Part shown: positions 22,401-34,429 of the stretch, in pieces
How positions within the stretch are numbered: the stretch's first letter is position 1
Layout: each line of letters begins with the position of its first letter
Assembly (NCBI GenBank): GCA_013397845.1
Contig: VZTG01001872.1
Location: 313,670-377,669 of the forward strand
From: Melanocharis versteri
Lineage: Eukaryota; Chordata; Aves; Passeriformes; Melanocharitidae
Length of the DNA stretch: 64,000 nucleotides
Reading direction: 5' to 3'
Program-made: the position numbers and the translations under genes
Notes under the pieces: model-generated
Seen by the model: only the letters and a program-made list of their open reading frames with translations
The model's database searches: none
Told to the model about the DNA's origin: nothing

Positions 22401-24595
22401 TGCAGGAGCCATGGGAATTCAGGGGAGCTCTGAGGATGCAGAATGTTCATTATACCACAGAGCTTCTGCATGTGCTAAGTACTGGGCTGGGGGAGGCACA
22501 TGGTAGTAGAAAAACTCTGCAATTAATTTTTTCCTTTTCCTGGAAACCCACAGCAGTCAAACTACTCAGGGTAGCTGACAGCGAACTGGGTCATTGAAAG
22601 AAGATTAAATTTGCTTTCTTCATCTATCTTTTTGAAATTCAGATCCTTCATACATTAATGCAATGAAACGGAATGCTGCTCTCATGTCATATCACCTTCT
22701 ACAAACGTTATTAGAAATGCCTTTTCTTCCTTAGTTTCCACACTGAGGGTGGCTGATGCTCCTCTCAGACAAGTTTTGTGGACTGTGCACAGTAATATCC
22801 AATGTGCTTAACCTTTACTATCTTGCATTATGAGTGTATCAGGACTACTATCAAAGACGATCGATTAAAAAAGTCCTTACTTAAGATTTTAGTTGCCAGG
22901 AGAGATAAAATAGCCTGTACATCTGATTCTTTCCTAGTCAAAGGAAGTGGCAGAAATATTTCGGTTACCCCTTTAAGGTAACACTTGTAACTGGAGCCGA
23001 ATAAAACCTCTCCACTTACAGCACACAGCAACTTCTGCTATTGTCAAGGCTAAATTTAACTTACCACAGTGGGCTGAGGGAAGGTTTAAAGTAATGTCTG
23101 TTACACAGCAGCAGCTTACAAACCACACCTTGAATTTAAAGAAAAACAACAACAAATGTGTCCTTCTGAAAAATCTGGATACAGAAGACTCTGCTTGTAA
23201 ATCAGGAACAATTTCTCTGTAAAAAGGCTTTCATACTGATTTTGCAAGTGTGATTATAGCAGGCAGATGATCAAAAATCAGCTCCCAGGCACATGATAGG
23301 AATGGAAAACAGTCAAGTGAAGAAGCTGTCATTAAAGTGAGTGATGGAAATACTTAAAGGGAAAAATACTGAAGAATGGTGCTGTTCAGTAGCACTAAAT
23401 TCACTATCTGGTATCTTCTAACACAGTTACACAATCAACAAGCCATACTACTGGGACCAATGGCAATACGTACAGGCTTCACATCCACGCTTCCGATTCT
23501 CTGCAACGTCTCAAGGCGTAGGAACTCAAATTTTCCATTACCATTAAAACTGAAATAATACTTTATCCTTGAAAGCCTCACTGAGGATTTTCTGATGTTG
23601 GACAGGTGTCTAGCAGTGGCTTAAAGAAAAAAAAAACCCTTTATTTTACTGAACTTACTACAGCCATAGTCTCATTCACTTCAAAGCTGCACGCACAGAC
23701 AATTTAAAGCCAGTGTCTCACTACTTCACTGTATTAGACACTTATCTGCTAAACACACTGATTATCTCTTTACTAGCTGCTATTACTCAGCTGCACTGTC
23801 ACGGTCCAGCTAGCAGTTACAGATATGCACAAAGAACTTCTCTTGCTTAAGTCTCGTTTAAAACATGGAATAGAATCCCAGGGAAGGAGTAAGTGGTGCA
23901 AGAGCAGCACATCTCAGTCGAGACACTGCAAACACAAGGCTCCAAAATGCAGACACATTAAAGGTTTCAGACTGAGCAAAAGAAGAACCTTCCCAATCCC
24001 AAGTGCAGCCTCTAGGTATGGTATAAAGGTAAGGTGATGGTCTGTATCACTGCAGATCACTGGTACATGATCTACAGTGTATACAAGCTGTGTCATCTTA
24101 AGAGAGATTATGGCTTTGATTCGTGTTGTCACTAACATTTATCCATATGGCAGCTTGAATATTTTTACTCCCTCGCCTATCCCAGATGTGAGTGCAAGAG
24201 GAGAGTACATGCAGAATCTGATCCTTCATGTTTTATGTATGGCTATGCATAAAAGACTTTCTGATTGCTAGAGCAGGTTTTACAGGTCTTTGATTTATCG
24301 ATCTGAGGAACAATAATCCTTGTACCAGGTGTTTTATGTTCTGCAGTTTCACAAGTGTTATTTCTCAGGATGAGAGAGAAACCAACAAAATAATCAGCTC
24401 ACTAACACTGGTATTTCCTCTTCCTCACAGTTTAATGACATTGGCGTTTTTGAGACAGTCTGGCAAGTCAAATTCTACAACTACCACAAACGGGATCATT
24501 GCCAATGGGGAAACAGCTTTGGCAGTATTGAGTATGAATGCAAACCAAATGAAACACGCAGTCTCATGTGGATCAATAAAGAGACCTTCCACTGA
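18819..24595 (+). CDS. CNRIP1: Cannabinoid receptor-interacting protein 1, complete
   Basis: CNRIP1 (CRIP1a) is a small cytosolic protein that binds the C-terminal tail of the CB1 receptor and dampens its constitutive signalling. It has a RhoGDI-like beta-sandwich fold. Coding exons 18819-18997, 19677-19821 and 24431-24595 total 489 nt, giving 162 residues plus stop; human has 164. Conserved blocks are KVDGQRFGQNRTIKLLTG, YTGIYDTEG, TKSGERQPIQ, FETVWQVKFYNYHKRDHCQW and YECKPNETRSLMW. The ATG has G at -3 and G at +4. Introns have GTAAGT/TTGTAG (phase 2) and GTACGT/CACAG (phase 0) ends. The two-residue shortfall lies in the variable loop before YTGIYDTEG. The C-terminus is ETFH rather than the mammalian ESFL. 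The next gene, PPP3R1, is on the same strand 28 kb downstream. Confidence 0.98.
18998..19676 (+). other. CNRIP1 intron 1
   Basis: This GC-rich 679 bp intron lies mostly inside the CpG island. Long open frames run through it on both strands, which is expected where stop codons are rare. I do not call them genes. Confidence 0.85.
19677..19821 (+). CDS. CNRIP1: CNRIP1 coding exon 2
   Basis: The 145 nt complete Thr60 and then encode 48 codons including MGIGGVNVPLEEKS and KSGERQPIQVNME. The acceptor is TTGTAG and the donor GTACGT, phase 0. Confidence 0.97.
19822..24430 (+). other. CNRIP1 intron 2
   Basis: This 4.6 kb AT-rich intron holds a 16 bp palindrome at 21547-21562. I see no transposon or RNA gene in it. 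Confidence 0.85.
24431..24595 (+). CDS. CNRIP1: CNRIP1 coding exon 3 with stop
   Basis: The exon has 54 codons plus TGA, beginning FNDIGVFETVWQVKFYNYHK and ending SLMWINKETFH. The acceptor is CTTCCTCACAG. This is the most conserved part of the protein. Confidence 0.98.
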   Translation, partial: FNDIGVFETVWQVKFYNYHKRDHCQWGNSFGSIEYECKPNETRSLMWINKETFH

Positions 24596-25293
24596 AGAGA
24601 TGGGAAACCAATACTGCTGGACAATCTCCCTAAAGAATAATCTACCTTTTTAAACCAGCAAGAAGCCTTAACAAAGGCATACTGTAACACTGCTTCGTCC
24701 ATAAGGTTCCAACAACTACATTGTATATACAGGTGGTGCCACTAAAATGTTTGCCTATTACTGTGTTTTAAGTTTACCATGGCATCTGCAACATTCTTTA
24801 TCTGTCACCCTGAGAATACTGAAAGGTTCGTGGTAACGGATATCTGATAGCTGGGTAGGAAGTCATATCATCATAATACTGTTGTAAGTATTTGGATTAT
24901 TCTGACTAGATGTAACAACTTTTGTGAAGTGTTTTACTTCATTGCTTAGAATTTGGATTAACATCACATTGGTGATTTTTGTATTTACATTTGTGTTTGC
25001 TCCTAAATCGGTGTGTTCCTTTAGGCATTTTGTTGTACCGTCCTCCCATGGACACCAAAAATTAAAAAATTGGTTATTTGTAGGTTTAGCTAAATGGCAG
25101 CTAATGCACTGTTGGTATTGTGCTTTCATACCAAGGGATTTGGGAACTCATTCTCCCTTTTGTTAAGTGCTGTAAGATATTCTGTGAAGTTTGCTAATTT
25201 ACCAAATCTCTCAAAATAGCATTCTTTGTTGTTAAGTTTCCCAGTCTTTGAAATAGCATTAGGAAATGGTATAAAACATGATGAAGGAAGAGC

Positions 25294-25299
25294 AATAAA
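25294..25299 (+). terminator. Alternative CNRIP1 poly(A) signal
   Basis: AATAAA followed by a GT-rich stretch (CAGTTGTGTT). It could give a shorter 3' UTR. Another AATAAA is at 25592-25597. Confidence 0.4.
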
Positions 25300-25854
25300 T
25301 CAGTTGTGTTATCAAAGACATCTAACAACATGGCTAAGACCTATCTTAAGATCATATAATATCCTTGAGAGACACAGCAGCCATACTTAATTTAGTTCTT
25401 AGAGGAAGAGTTCTGATATTAAACTCCATTTTTGTTTTAATGGCACATTGGTGAAATCAGTTAAATCTTACAAATCAACCTTTTCAAGCCTGACCACTGT
25501 ATTAATTGAGAAGATGTCTGACCAACAAACACTCAGTAGTGTGAAGGGCACAGATGCCAGTGCATGTTTATCCATGCACTGCACTCTTTCAAATAAAGAT
25601 AAGTATGAAAGCATTTGCATAGTTATAACTAAAGGTGCTACATAAACACTAGATCGGTGTTTAACACAAACAGACAACACAAAACAGACATATCTTGTAT
25701 TTCAGTAAAGACAGGAAAGCAAGGAAACAACTACCCTTGTCCCATCCCCGGCTTGGGTTGAAGTAAGCTGTCAGTTCCTGCATATCTGCTACTCCCTTTG
25801 TGAATAATTTGTAAATTGTGTATGTAAATGGTAAACATGAATTTTGATCTTTGT

Positions 25855-25860
25855 AATAAA
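25855..25860 (+). terminator. Distal CNRIP1 poly(A) signal
   Basis: AATAAA is preceded by several TGTAAA-type upstream elements and followed by a T/C-rich stretch, the arrangement expected of a main cleavage site. Confidence 0.6.
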
Positions 25861-26893
25861 GGACTTAAACAATTTCTTCTCTACTGTGGCCATCTAAATA
25901 AGCTGAAAGCACTGTATTAAAAGGGGCAGTGGTTTTAGAGAATCAGACAGGAGAGGGTTTTTAGCCATTGCTTTCTGAGAATGCAGTCCAAAATACCTTA
26001 TGTTCTTCACCCAAAGCTACTGTTTCTGGGAAACACAGACCCAGTGTGCTTAAATGCAGATGGTTAAGGTGGTAACACTCCGTAGAGCTTATTAATACGT
26101 AGTTAGTTCCAGTAATATAGTGTGGAAAGTAAAGATTTAGGACAGAATTTAATTCGCAAAGAAATATTTTCTTCCATTGAGTTATTAATCAAAAGGCTTT
26201 ACTAGTTGCAGATTTCTACAGCCGAAAGAACTGACGGTGGCACAGATGTAATACACCACTGGAATGGTGAGCTAGCCAGCTGCATCTCCACTCTAAGGCA
26301 ACATTATACAGGCAAATTTTACTGAAATGAAATTCTAGAAATACTCTTCTGCATTAACTTCTTTCCTAGACTTTTCCTAGAAAGAATTCTTCAAAATGAA
26401 AAAAAAATTGACCAAATTGAAATCTGCGCATCAGACAGAAGTGCTATTGCCAGCATTTTAGCAGAAATTTCTGGATAACATGCTTTAATGATTCTAGACT
26501 TCCAGCTGTGAATCAGTTCTGTCTCTACATTGCTAGAAAAGTTATTTTATTCTGCAATAATTGGCATACTTTGGTTTATTTTGTTTGTACATATGAACAC
26601 ATATGTACACAGGCACACTGGCAAGAAACACACGTGACACATAAATTCACAAACTTCTGTCCTAGTAAAAACATGTAAGACCCACAGTGTCCTAGCTCTC
26701 CAGCATTTAAGAAATGCTGCAATGAATAAATCCAGCTGATCCTGGCACAGGAGGCTTGTTATTCTCAGCCAGCTGGAAATATACTCTTCCCAAGGCAAAT
26801 TCTCATGCCCACATTAGTGCTAAATAGGGCTTCTCTTTTCTTACGACCTAGCAGGTCCTGTAGCAATTCAGTTCAGAGGATGCTCAAGAAAGA

Positions 26894-27019
26894 GGCTGCA
26901 GGTGGAGTGAGTTGCTTTTAAAAGGAAGGAGAGAACAGCAAGAGCAATTGTGTCGTGGCTGCAGATGGAGTAAGTTGCTTTTAGAAAGAAGGAGAGAACA
27001 GCAAGAGGAACCGTGTCGT
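26894..27019. repeat. Two-copy 63 bp tandem repeat
   Basis: Units 26894-26956 and 26957-27019 share GGCTGCAGRTGGAGT and GGAGAGAACAGCAAGAG with several substitutions. The period is a multiple of three, so the reverse frame shows a 21-residue repeat; nothing suggests it is translated. Confidence 0.85.
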
Positions 27020-30000
27020 ACAGGTCCCATATCCTAAGACTGAACATTGTGGCCCAGGATTGCAGCACCCCTTTCACAGACAGCAGCAGGGATAGAAAGG
27101 ATGAGAATTGGTTAATCAGTTCTCTGGGGAAGGTGTAAATGGAATTTATCAGCTCTTATGTCCTGCTCCTAAGCATACAGAAATGTGATTTGCATTATTC
27201 TTTAATAGATTATTCACGTGGTGTTGGTGGAGTATCCACACCACCAGCTCTGACACTCCACACATGAAAAGCAAAATAGTCCCATCAACTTCCTCTTGCT
27301 CATCAAGTGCTTTGCTAGCAAAGTAAACATTTGCTCCTAGTAAAGGAGACCCAAGACTTCAGCAGTTCCCTGGAAAGTAATGTTTTGAATTTCTTCTATC
27401 CAGGACAACTCTGTTGAATATTCATAGAATTTGAGTCACTACAAAACTGTTGCTGTGACGGTTTGATGCGTTATTCAATCAGCAGCATTTAATCTCCAGA
27501 CAAGTTTGTTCTTTACACAGCTTTTTCTAATTAATATTTCCATTTTTATACAGAACTCTCTAATTCAGGACACAATACATTAGGATTAAATCTATATGTC
27601 AGAATATGCTGACAATATGTCAATCCACCTGAAACCACAAAGCACTCATAGCTGGAGGTTTTATAAATGAGAGACTTCAAGATTTTTTCATGAAGCGTCC
27701 AGCTGTCATTTTCATAAGAAAAACTGAAATGAACATTCCAAATCTTTGTGTCACTTTTTCGTCTATATTTAGAGGTAGCAGTTAGCACTTTGATACTGCT
27801 GAGTAACAGGATTCAAGAGCAAGTTATTAGTCATGATTATTACAGTTGTGATCCTGCATAGGGCTTGTATTAGATCATTAGATTTTGCACAAGACTTTGT
27901 GTTTAGTGCAGCTACTACAGGCTTTGGTATCTCCTGCCATCTGACTGTATATGAAACAGAAATAATACACCTCAAGTCTCCATGCTCTACTTTCAGATGG
28001 TAAAGAGGTTTTACTGGCTTCATCTGAAGCTCTGTCCATTGGTTTGCAGATGCAGTGACCCTAACTGATTCTAGCAAAGAATCAGAAGACCTAATTTATA
28101 AAATTCTTTGTACGAAAGATGTGAACAGAACTTCTGTACAATGAAGGTGTAAGTTTTGTAATACAGGCTTTTGCATGCCAGCAGAGGTTCTTTTTTAATT
28201 GGTTAAGAGCCCTGCCCTCACTTGCTATGTAAAATTTTGATGTATGTGCTATATGTTCCATTCTTCTAAAGTCTCCATGCAAAGCTTTGATTAAATAAGG
28301 ATGTGGCATGTTGCAAATGCTAACCTCTCTCTGAGATCTGAAACAAATGCTGTGACTTTCAAAATTCAAAGCAGTGAGCATTGCCTTAATAGCTACATCA
28401 ACCCTGAAGCACAAAGCAGCAGTATAATGAGTCTTACAACATTCATGTTTTCCCTTGACTCTGCAAAGCTCACAAGCAATGACTTGCAAAGTCCCCTTTA
28501 GTGTAGCTAATCCAGACCTTTGGCCAGGAGAGACGCACTCCTGCCCATAGGCCTTCCCTGCTGCATGCCTGGCAGCTTTCACCAGCATTCCTTGGACTGC
28601 TTCCTTTTCCCCCTCTCCCTGACACCAGGATTTAAGGCTTCAAATCCCTGTGAGCCTCGGCCTTCAGCCTTAGGAAGAGAAGGCTGCATCAAGCTAGGAA
28701 GAGACAAACCGGTTCTCTCTGCATCGTTTCTCTGTCTCTACTGTAAGGTTTTGTGAGTTCTCCCACTGCAGTCATTGGAGTTTGTAATCTTTTGACCCAC
28801 AATGAATTACACTATGAGCACATAGACACAAACAGATCTGCGTTGGAGTCACAGCTTAAAAGCAATTACAGCCCTCCATCAATTTTTATGCTAAAAAATA
28901 TTAAATTTTTAAAAATAATTCATAGCAGCACATCTGCATTGACCAAGTGTTAGGCTCTGATATTCTGTTTGTCCCCACTCAGACAAACTTGAGTCTCCAT
29001 GCTGCTATCCATGTACAAGTGCTTTGCATGCTATCTGTAACACCTTTGTTTCCCTCCCCCAGAGAACAGGCACTCCTACTCCCTTTACCTCAATAGTGAG
29101 GAACAGCCTCATATCCCATCTAGGACCTGCAGCCTTTGAACAATCCTGGGAGAAGAAATAATAAACTATCAGTGGATGGTGATTAAGGCAAGAACTACAC
29201 AACTGAGTTGATGGTCAACTGGCCCTTCTGCTCATTGTCAGCACAGTAAAGACAAGGCTGGGAGCCTACTGTTACAGGAGTGACTGTGACAACGCTGTCA
29301 GAAGTATCCACATGAAACTACAGCGTGTGTGCCACAGGGACCAGATGTTCTCAGAGGTTTGAACTGAATCTTTATGAGTTTAACATGAACCCCAGAGGGC
29401 CTGCAAACAAGTGGCAGTAGTGTAATATCACAACATACGCTCTTTTCTGACTGTGATGGATGGCACTCTCCTGCTCACTAAGTTGCTATGCCAACAGATT
29501 CACCTAAGGCACTTCCACATTTCAGACTTACTGGAGAGAACAAGCTGTGGCCAAGTCTGTGCGCAGAATACATAGTCTAGAGTTGGTGCTTTTTTTAATT
29601 TGTTGGCTGTTGGAGATTTTTTTAATTAATGTATAATTTTTACTTCTGGCTTCTGAGACATCTCTGCCTAAATACTATGCTACAGGTAAGCTGAGCAAAT
29701 GCAGGAAACACCAGGGTGTGAAAATACAACTGCAGTCATCCCTGTTCTGTATGGAAACTATATGACTACCCTCCAAAGATTTAAAAAGCATTAAAACAAA
29801 TGAAAAAAAAGGTATCATGCATCTACCCTGTTCGAGTCTGGCAATATGTTGTGTATCAGGACAAGGTAATAGCCAGATATAAATGTGCTGGTCACCTCAT
29901 TTTCAAATGCACAATGTTTACCGAGAACTTTGCTGCCCTTAAGGTGGGTGTGGGGTAGATGGTTAAGAAAACTGAAGTCCCAAATGCACTCCTGGTACAA

Positions 30001-31086
30001 AGTTCCACCAAAACATATGGAGTAAACATGAGAGACAGATTCGCCCTAATATGCTGAAATGTGAATGAACTGCCCTTGCTTAAAACAGAACTGTAAGAAC
30101 TTTGACCTAACCATTTTAATACAGATTAAGTATAATTTAAAGAAATTGAGGAAACACTTCCAGGGAGGTTGTTTTAAATACAGTGAAAAGATTTCCTCTA
30201 CAGATCATTTACCCTATCTTAGAAAATATATTTCTTTTTCTCCAGGGAGCGAGAACTAACATTTTGCACCTGGAAACAGGTACAGAATCAGTTGTACAAT
30301 GAAGTTACAGAGCTGAAAATTTTCTTGCATGGTTGGGTTTTTTTCTTTTAATAAAAGCAGCTATCAATTTTGCCTTCTTTCTGCTTCAGCCCTGCAATGC
30401 CAGCCGCAGCCCTCAAGCACAAATAAGCAAGCAAAGAAGGAATGCTGCCATATACTCAGCTCCAGAACTGAGAGATGATACTAACAGCACAAGAAAGGGA
30501 GATTATTTGCCACCTTGCAGTCTGCTTATAGCCTTTATTCTTGGAGAACCATGAGTAGGACAGCTAAGTACACAATTTTTTCCTTATACTCCATTCTACA
30601 AATCCATGAGGAACCATGCCTTATCTTAGACACCGGCTTCTGTCCAGGTATCTAAAGGGAAAACATTGGAGTGGCATGGGCTTGGAGTCGTGGTACAAGA
30701 AGGAGACAGGAGAATCTCAGAGTGTGCTTTTGACCCACAAGCACTGGGGGAAACAGTCACTAGGAGTCTCCATATGAAAGTATAACAATACCAGAGAACT
30801 CCCAAAAAATCTCTTTTGGTAGTCTCCATCTCAGTCGCCTTTAATACTTCTTCTAAGTTCTGCTAGAAAGACTGCTCCTAACCTCAAAAATCTCCTACTG
30901 AACTCCCCGTGGTTTTTATTGGTAAGTAGCTTTAAGCTTCTGGCTCACTAAGACCAGTGTCAGTAACTTTCCACAGATTTCATACTAATCTCGAACTTCT
31001 CAGGTTTCACATCCTGTCATTGCTTACCTACATCCCCTAATGTCCTCTCTCTCACCTTTCATCTGCAATGGAGAGACAGAAGAGCC

Positions 31087-31198
31087 CTTCTCTTCTCTTC
31101 TCTTCTCTTCTCTTCTCTTCTCTTCTCTTCTCTTCTCTTCTCTTCTCTTCTCTTCTCTTCTCTTCTCTTCTCTTCTCTTCTCTTCTCTTCTCTTCTCT
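31087..31198. repeat. (CTTCT)n microsatellite, about 22 copies
   Basis: A nearly perfect pentanucleotide array, long enough to be length-polymorphic. Confidence 0.97.
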
Positions 31199-32497
31199 CA
31201 GCATTTGCTGTTCAATCTATTACTCATTTTCCTGGAAGGCTCTGGTGTAAGTGGCTATTTACAAAACATAAGGGCCCCAGTCATTCAGTAACTTTTAATG
31301 TAACAATCCAAGAGGGTGGGAGAAGCAGCACTATATTCCCTAGTATGGAATGAGCAAGGAAGCCCCTATACCTCCAACACAGAGGGCATAGCAACTGAGT
31401 ACACCAATGCCCTGTGGAGCAGCACTCCTCAAGATATACGAGGAAATACTCCGAGTGGAAGCTGGCACAGCTCAGCCAAGCCAAGCAGGTTGCTCACGTT
31501 GCTGAACAACGCTCAAGCTAGTTTTACACTACACGGCAAAGAATTTCAATTGAAGAGAAAAAAGGGTGGAATCAGTTTTAGCCCATCTCCTTCTTACCTC
31601 CTGGGCTTTTATTAAAATCTCATAGAAATGAAAAATTAAACGAGACGATGGTCTTTAGGACGCAGTGAATAAAAGTAGGCTGACTGTTAAATCTCAGACC
31701 AGCTCTGAGTTACGTGCTGCGTAGCCCCTTTAATGCAGAATTCCTGGAGGAGGACAAGGCTTTAGTGCAGTCTGCAATAAACAGTGCTTGAAATTACTTC
31801 AAAAACACCAGAACATATCTCTGAAATTGTTTCAACCATAGCCTACAAGTTTTCAAATAAGACTTCATTTGAAGTGAGCAGGTACAAATTATTAGTCATT
31901 ACACTCAATAGTAAATGTCCAGCTCTGGTAAGTTTTCTCATCTGTATTTTTATCATTATTTCAATTCCCACAGCTCCAGTAAAAGAAAATTAACTGCTGA
32001 GGATTCAGAGATTTAAAGCCATTTCTTCCAGGTCACAGTCGCTTTGCAGAAATCACTGCCATGTGAATACTAAAAACAGTAAAACTTTTATTTTACTTTT
32101 GTTCTCTTAGTGTATCATGATGAACCACGGGACTTACAGAGACTAATTTCCCGTCCATCTCCTGTGGATTCCCTGGTGTTATAACATTACAGTTCAACTC
32201 ATGATGCAGCCCCTCTGTCGTTATGGACACTAATTTCATCCAGTGTACTCTGTTCAGATTTGCAATTTCATAAAACTAAAGCAACTCAGTAGGTGCCCTC
32301 AGCCCCTCTTTTGATTTTCATAAAGAAACTTTTAATATTGGGGGTGGAGGGGTGCAGAGGAAGGAGAAGAGCAAGACAAAGTGTGCTCGACACAAGCTTC
32401 AATTTCTTAAGAAACCAGACAAAAATTGCCGTAGAGAAAAAAGCAGCAATCAGAAATACTCCAGCCAATCAGTAGATGGAGCTACTAACAGGAAATA

Positions 32498-32637
32498 TAG
32501 AACCGTAGAATAGGTTAGGTTGTAAAAGACCTTTAAGATCATCGAGTCCAGTTGTTAACTCTGCCAAGCACACTGATGAACCATGTCCCCAGGTGCCACG
32601 TCCACACATCCTAATCCCTCCAGGCACGGTGACTCAT
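32498..32637 (-). mobile_element. CR1 LINE 3' end, reverse orientation
   Basis: It reads ATAGAATAGGTTAGGTT-like terminus, AAAAGACCTTTAAGATCATC, AGTCCAGTTGTTAAC, and ends near CCTCCAGGCACGGTGACTC, the usual inverted CR1 order. Confidence 0.85.
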
Positions 32638-34377
32638 ATCTACAGGGAAGGAACTGTCAATCCTAGGAGCCATTAGTGAGCTGCAAGCCACCCGTAAAAG
32701 CCTCCCCATCCCCATTCGAGCTGCACAGACCTCTTCTCCTCCCACACAGACATAGCAGTCTTGCAGAACCCAGTGCAAGTACTTCTATGTGAAAGGGACT
32801 CCCCTTTGCTGCTGTTGATTTTATTTTAATCCAAACCGGCACCTGAAGAGCAGCAGCCAGCGAGTGCACTGTGGTCCAGAGGGAGATCAGGGAGCTCACA
32901 CAGCACTGAACCTCACTGATAAGGCACTTCTGCCAACATCCCTCACGACCCTGACTTCAGCCTTTCTTGCAGGCAGCCTCATGAGAATTTCTGCTTGCCC
33001 ACAAGTTCGGGAGCTTGCATTTCTTGACATGCACAACCATAAGGACTGTTCACCCAAACTATAATACCTTCACAGTTCTTACAAATGAGGATAATACTTC
33101 CTTAACACAGCAACTATTCCCTACTTCAAAGATGACTCCAAACTCTATCAAAATAAGCAGGTATACCATAACATTTCTAAAGACAGAACCAAATCTCACT
33201 TCGCCATTGCATACCATTGCTGATCTCATGCTTTTGTAGCCAGAGTTATGCTGCAGTGTGCCACAAGCTAGAACCCACCACCTCTGAACAAGATGACAAC
33301 TTACCATTTTGCCAGTGGACAGGATCCCAATACCCAACCTGAACACAGCAGTTTTCTGCAGTGGGTCAGAGCACTCTGCGCTGTCTCAGTCCTCTTTAGC
33401 TGGCAATGAATTGGAACTGGTAAAATTAAAACTCCACTGTAATACTTAAGATCCATCTCTCCATCCTCCCAAAAGTGCTTAATTTTCAGGGGAATAGCAT
33501 TAGCATTTATAGAAGTAAATGCCTCAGGGTTTTGCTAATGTGCTAATGAGCTAGAGCCTTCCACCTTCAGATCACAAGCATGAATCATATTCAGCTCAAA
33601 GGTAAAAATACTGTTTCTAGCAGGAATTCAAGATCAAGTTCTAGTTCCAGGCTCTCCTTCACAATGCCATCTTTATGCTTTCTATGCAGCTTTATTTTCC
33701 AAGTCACACAGGGCTTTGAGCTCAGCAGAGCCTTCTACAAAGACTACCAATCACAGCAAGATAAAAAATCATTTTAATACAGATCTTCAGGATATACAGA
33801 ACAGATTATCAAACTTTTAAAAAAAGGAAGAAAAAAAAGAATGTTTTTAAAAGTAAGCTCTACCAACTCGAATTCACAGAAATGTCCAAATTACTAAGGT
33901 TTCCCAGCAAAGAGCTACAGAAAGCAAAATCTGTAAAAATATCAGCTGCTTTAGATCCCTTTAGCACTATAGAGTCCACTGTGGCCACATTACATTATTT
34001 AAACCATCCAGTTTTACTTGCACACAGCAAACAGTTGTAACTGAGACACAGTTTTAGAAATAAGTCATACAAAATACGAAAAATTTACTTTGAGAAAAAA
34101 ATAACAGGGAGCAGGGTTTTGCATTCCAGTGTTTGTAAAGTCCCACAGTGGTTTTATCCCCTTTTCCTGCCAATTTAAAATCACGGTGTGATGTCTTTAT
34201 GGCTGTTCCTTGTCACAGCAGAGGTTCATCTCTTCCACAGGAGGGAGCTTTTCTCTTGCTAAGGTGACACTCTCTCGCAGTTCTCAATTTGGAAATGTGT
34301 AGGAGCTCTAAACATGCTGGAGTGCCCCACGCCTGACACCTTCCACACAGCATTACCAAAGAAGATTCAAAAACTGG

Positions 34378-34399
34378 AAAAAAAAAAAAAAAAAAAAAA
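34378..34399. repeat. Poly(A) run ending at a gap
   Basis: Twenty-two A directly before the N block. The true length is unknown. Confidence 0.9.
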
Positions 34400-34429
34400 N
34401 NNNNNNNNNNNNNNNNNNNNNNNNNNNNN
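34400..34429. other. Assembly gap, 30 N
   Basis: A short N block after the poly(A) run, most likely caused by homopolymer failure. Confidence 0.99.

Larger units (their letters stand above)
24596..25880 (+). other. CNRIP1: CNRIP1 3' untranslated region
   Basis: About 1.3 kb from the stop codon to just past the strongest poly(A) signal. It includes a TGTATATA Pumilio-type element at 24722-24729. Its end is inferred from signals. Confidence 0.6.
25881..34399. other. Intergenic, CNRIP1 to first spacer gap
   Basis: This 8.5 kb holds a 63 bp tandem duplication (26894-27019), a CTTCT microsatellite (31087-31198) and a CR1 tail (32498-32637). A 165-codon minus-strand frame at 28091-28588 is the longest here and has no recognisable domain. 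I see no gene. Confidence 0.7.

Noticed and set aside
26586..26609. 10 bp inverted repeat TGTACATATG with a 4-nt loop
   Set aside because: AT-rich and close to the number expected by chance.
28091..28588. 165-codon minus-strand open frame
   Set aside because: A frame this long is expected about once by chance in 64 kb over six frames. It has no recognisable domain, signal or promoter context.
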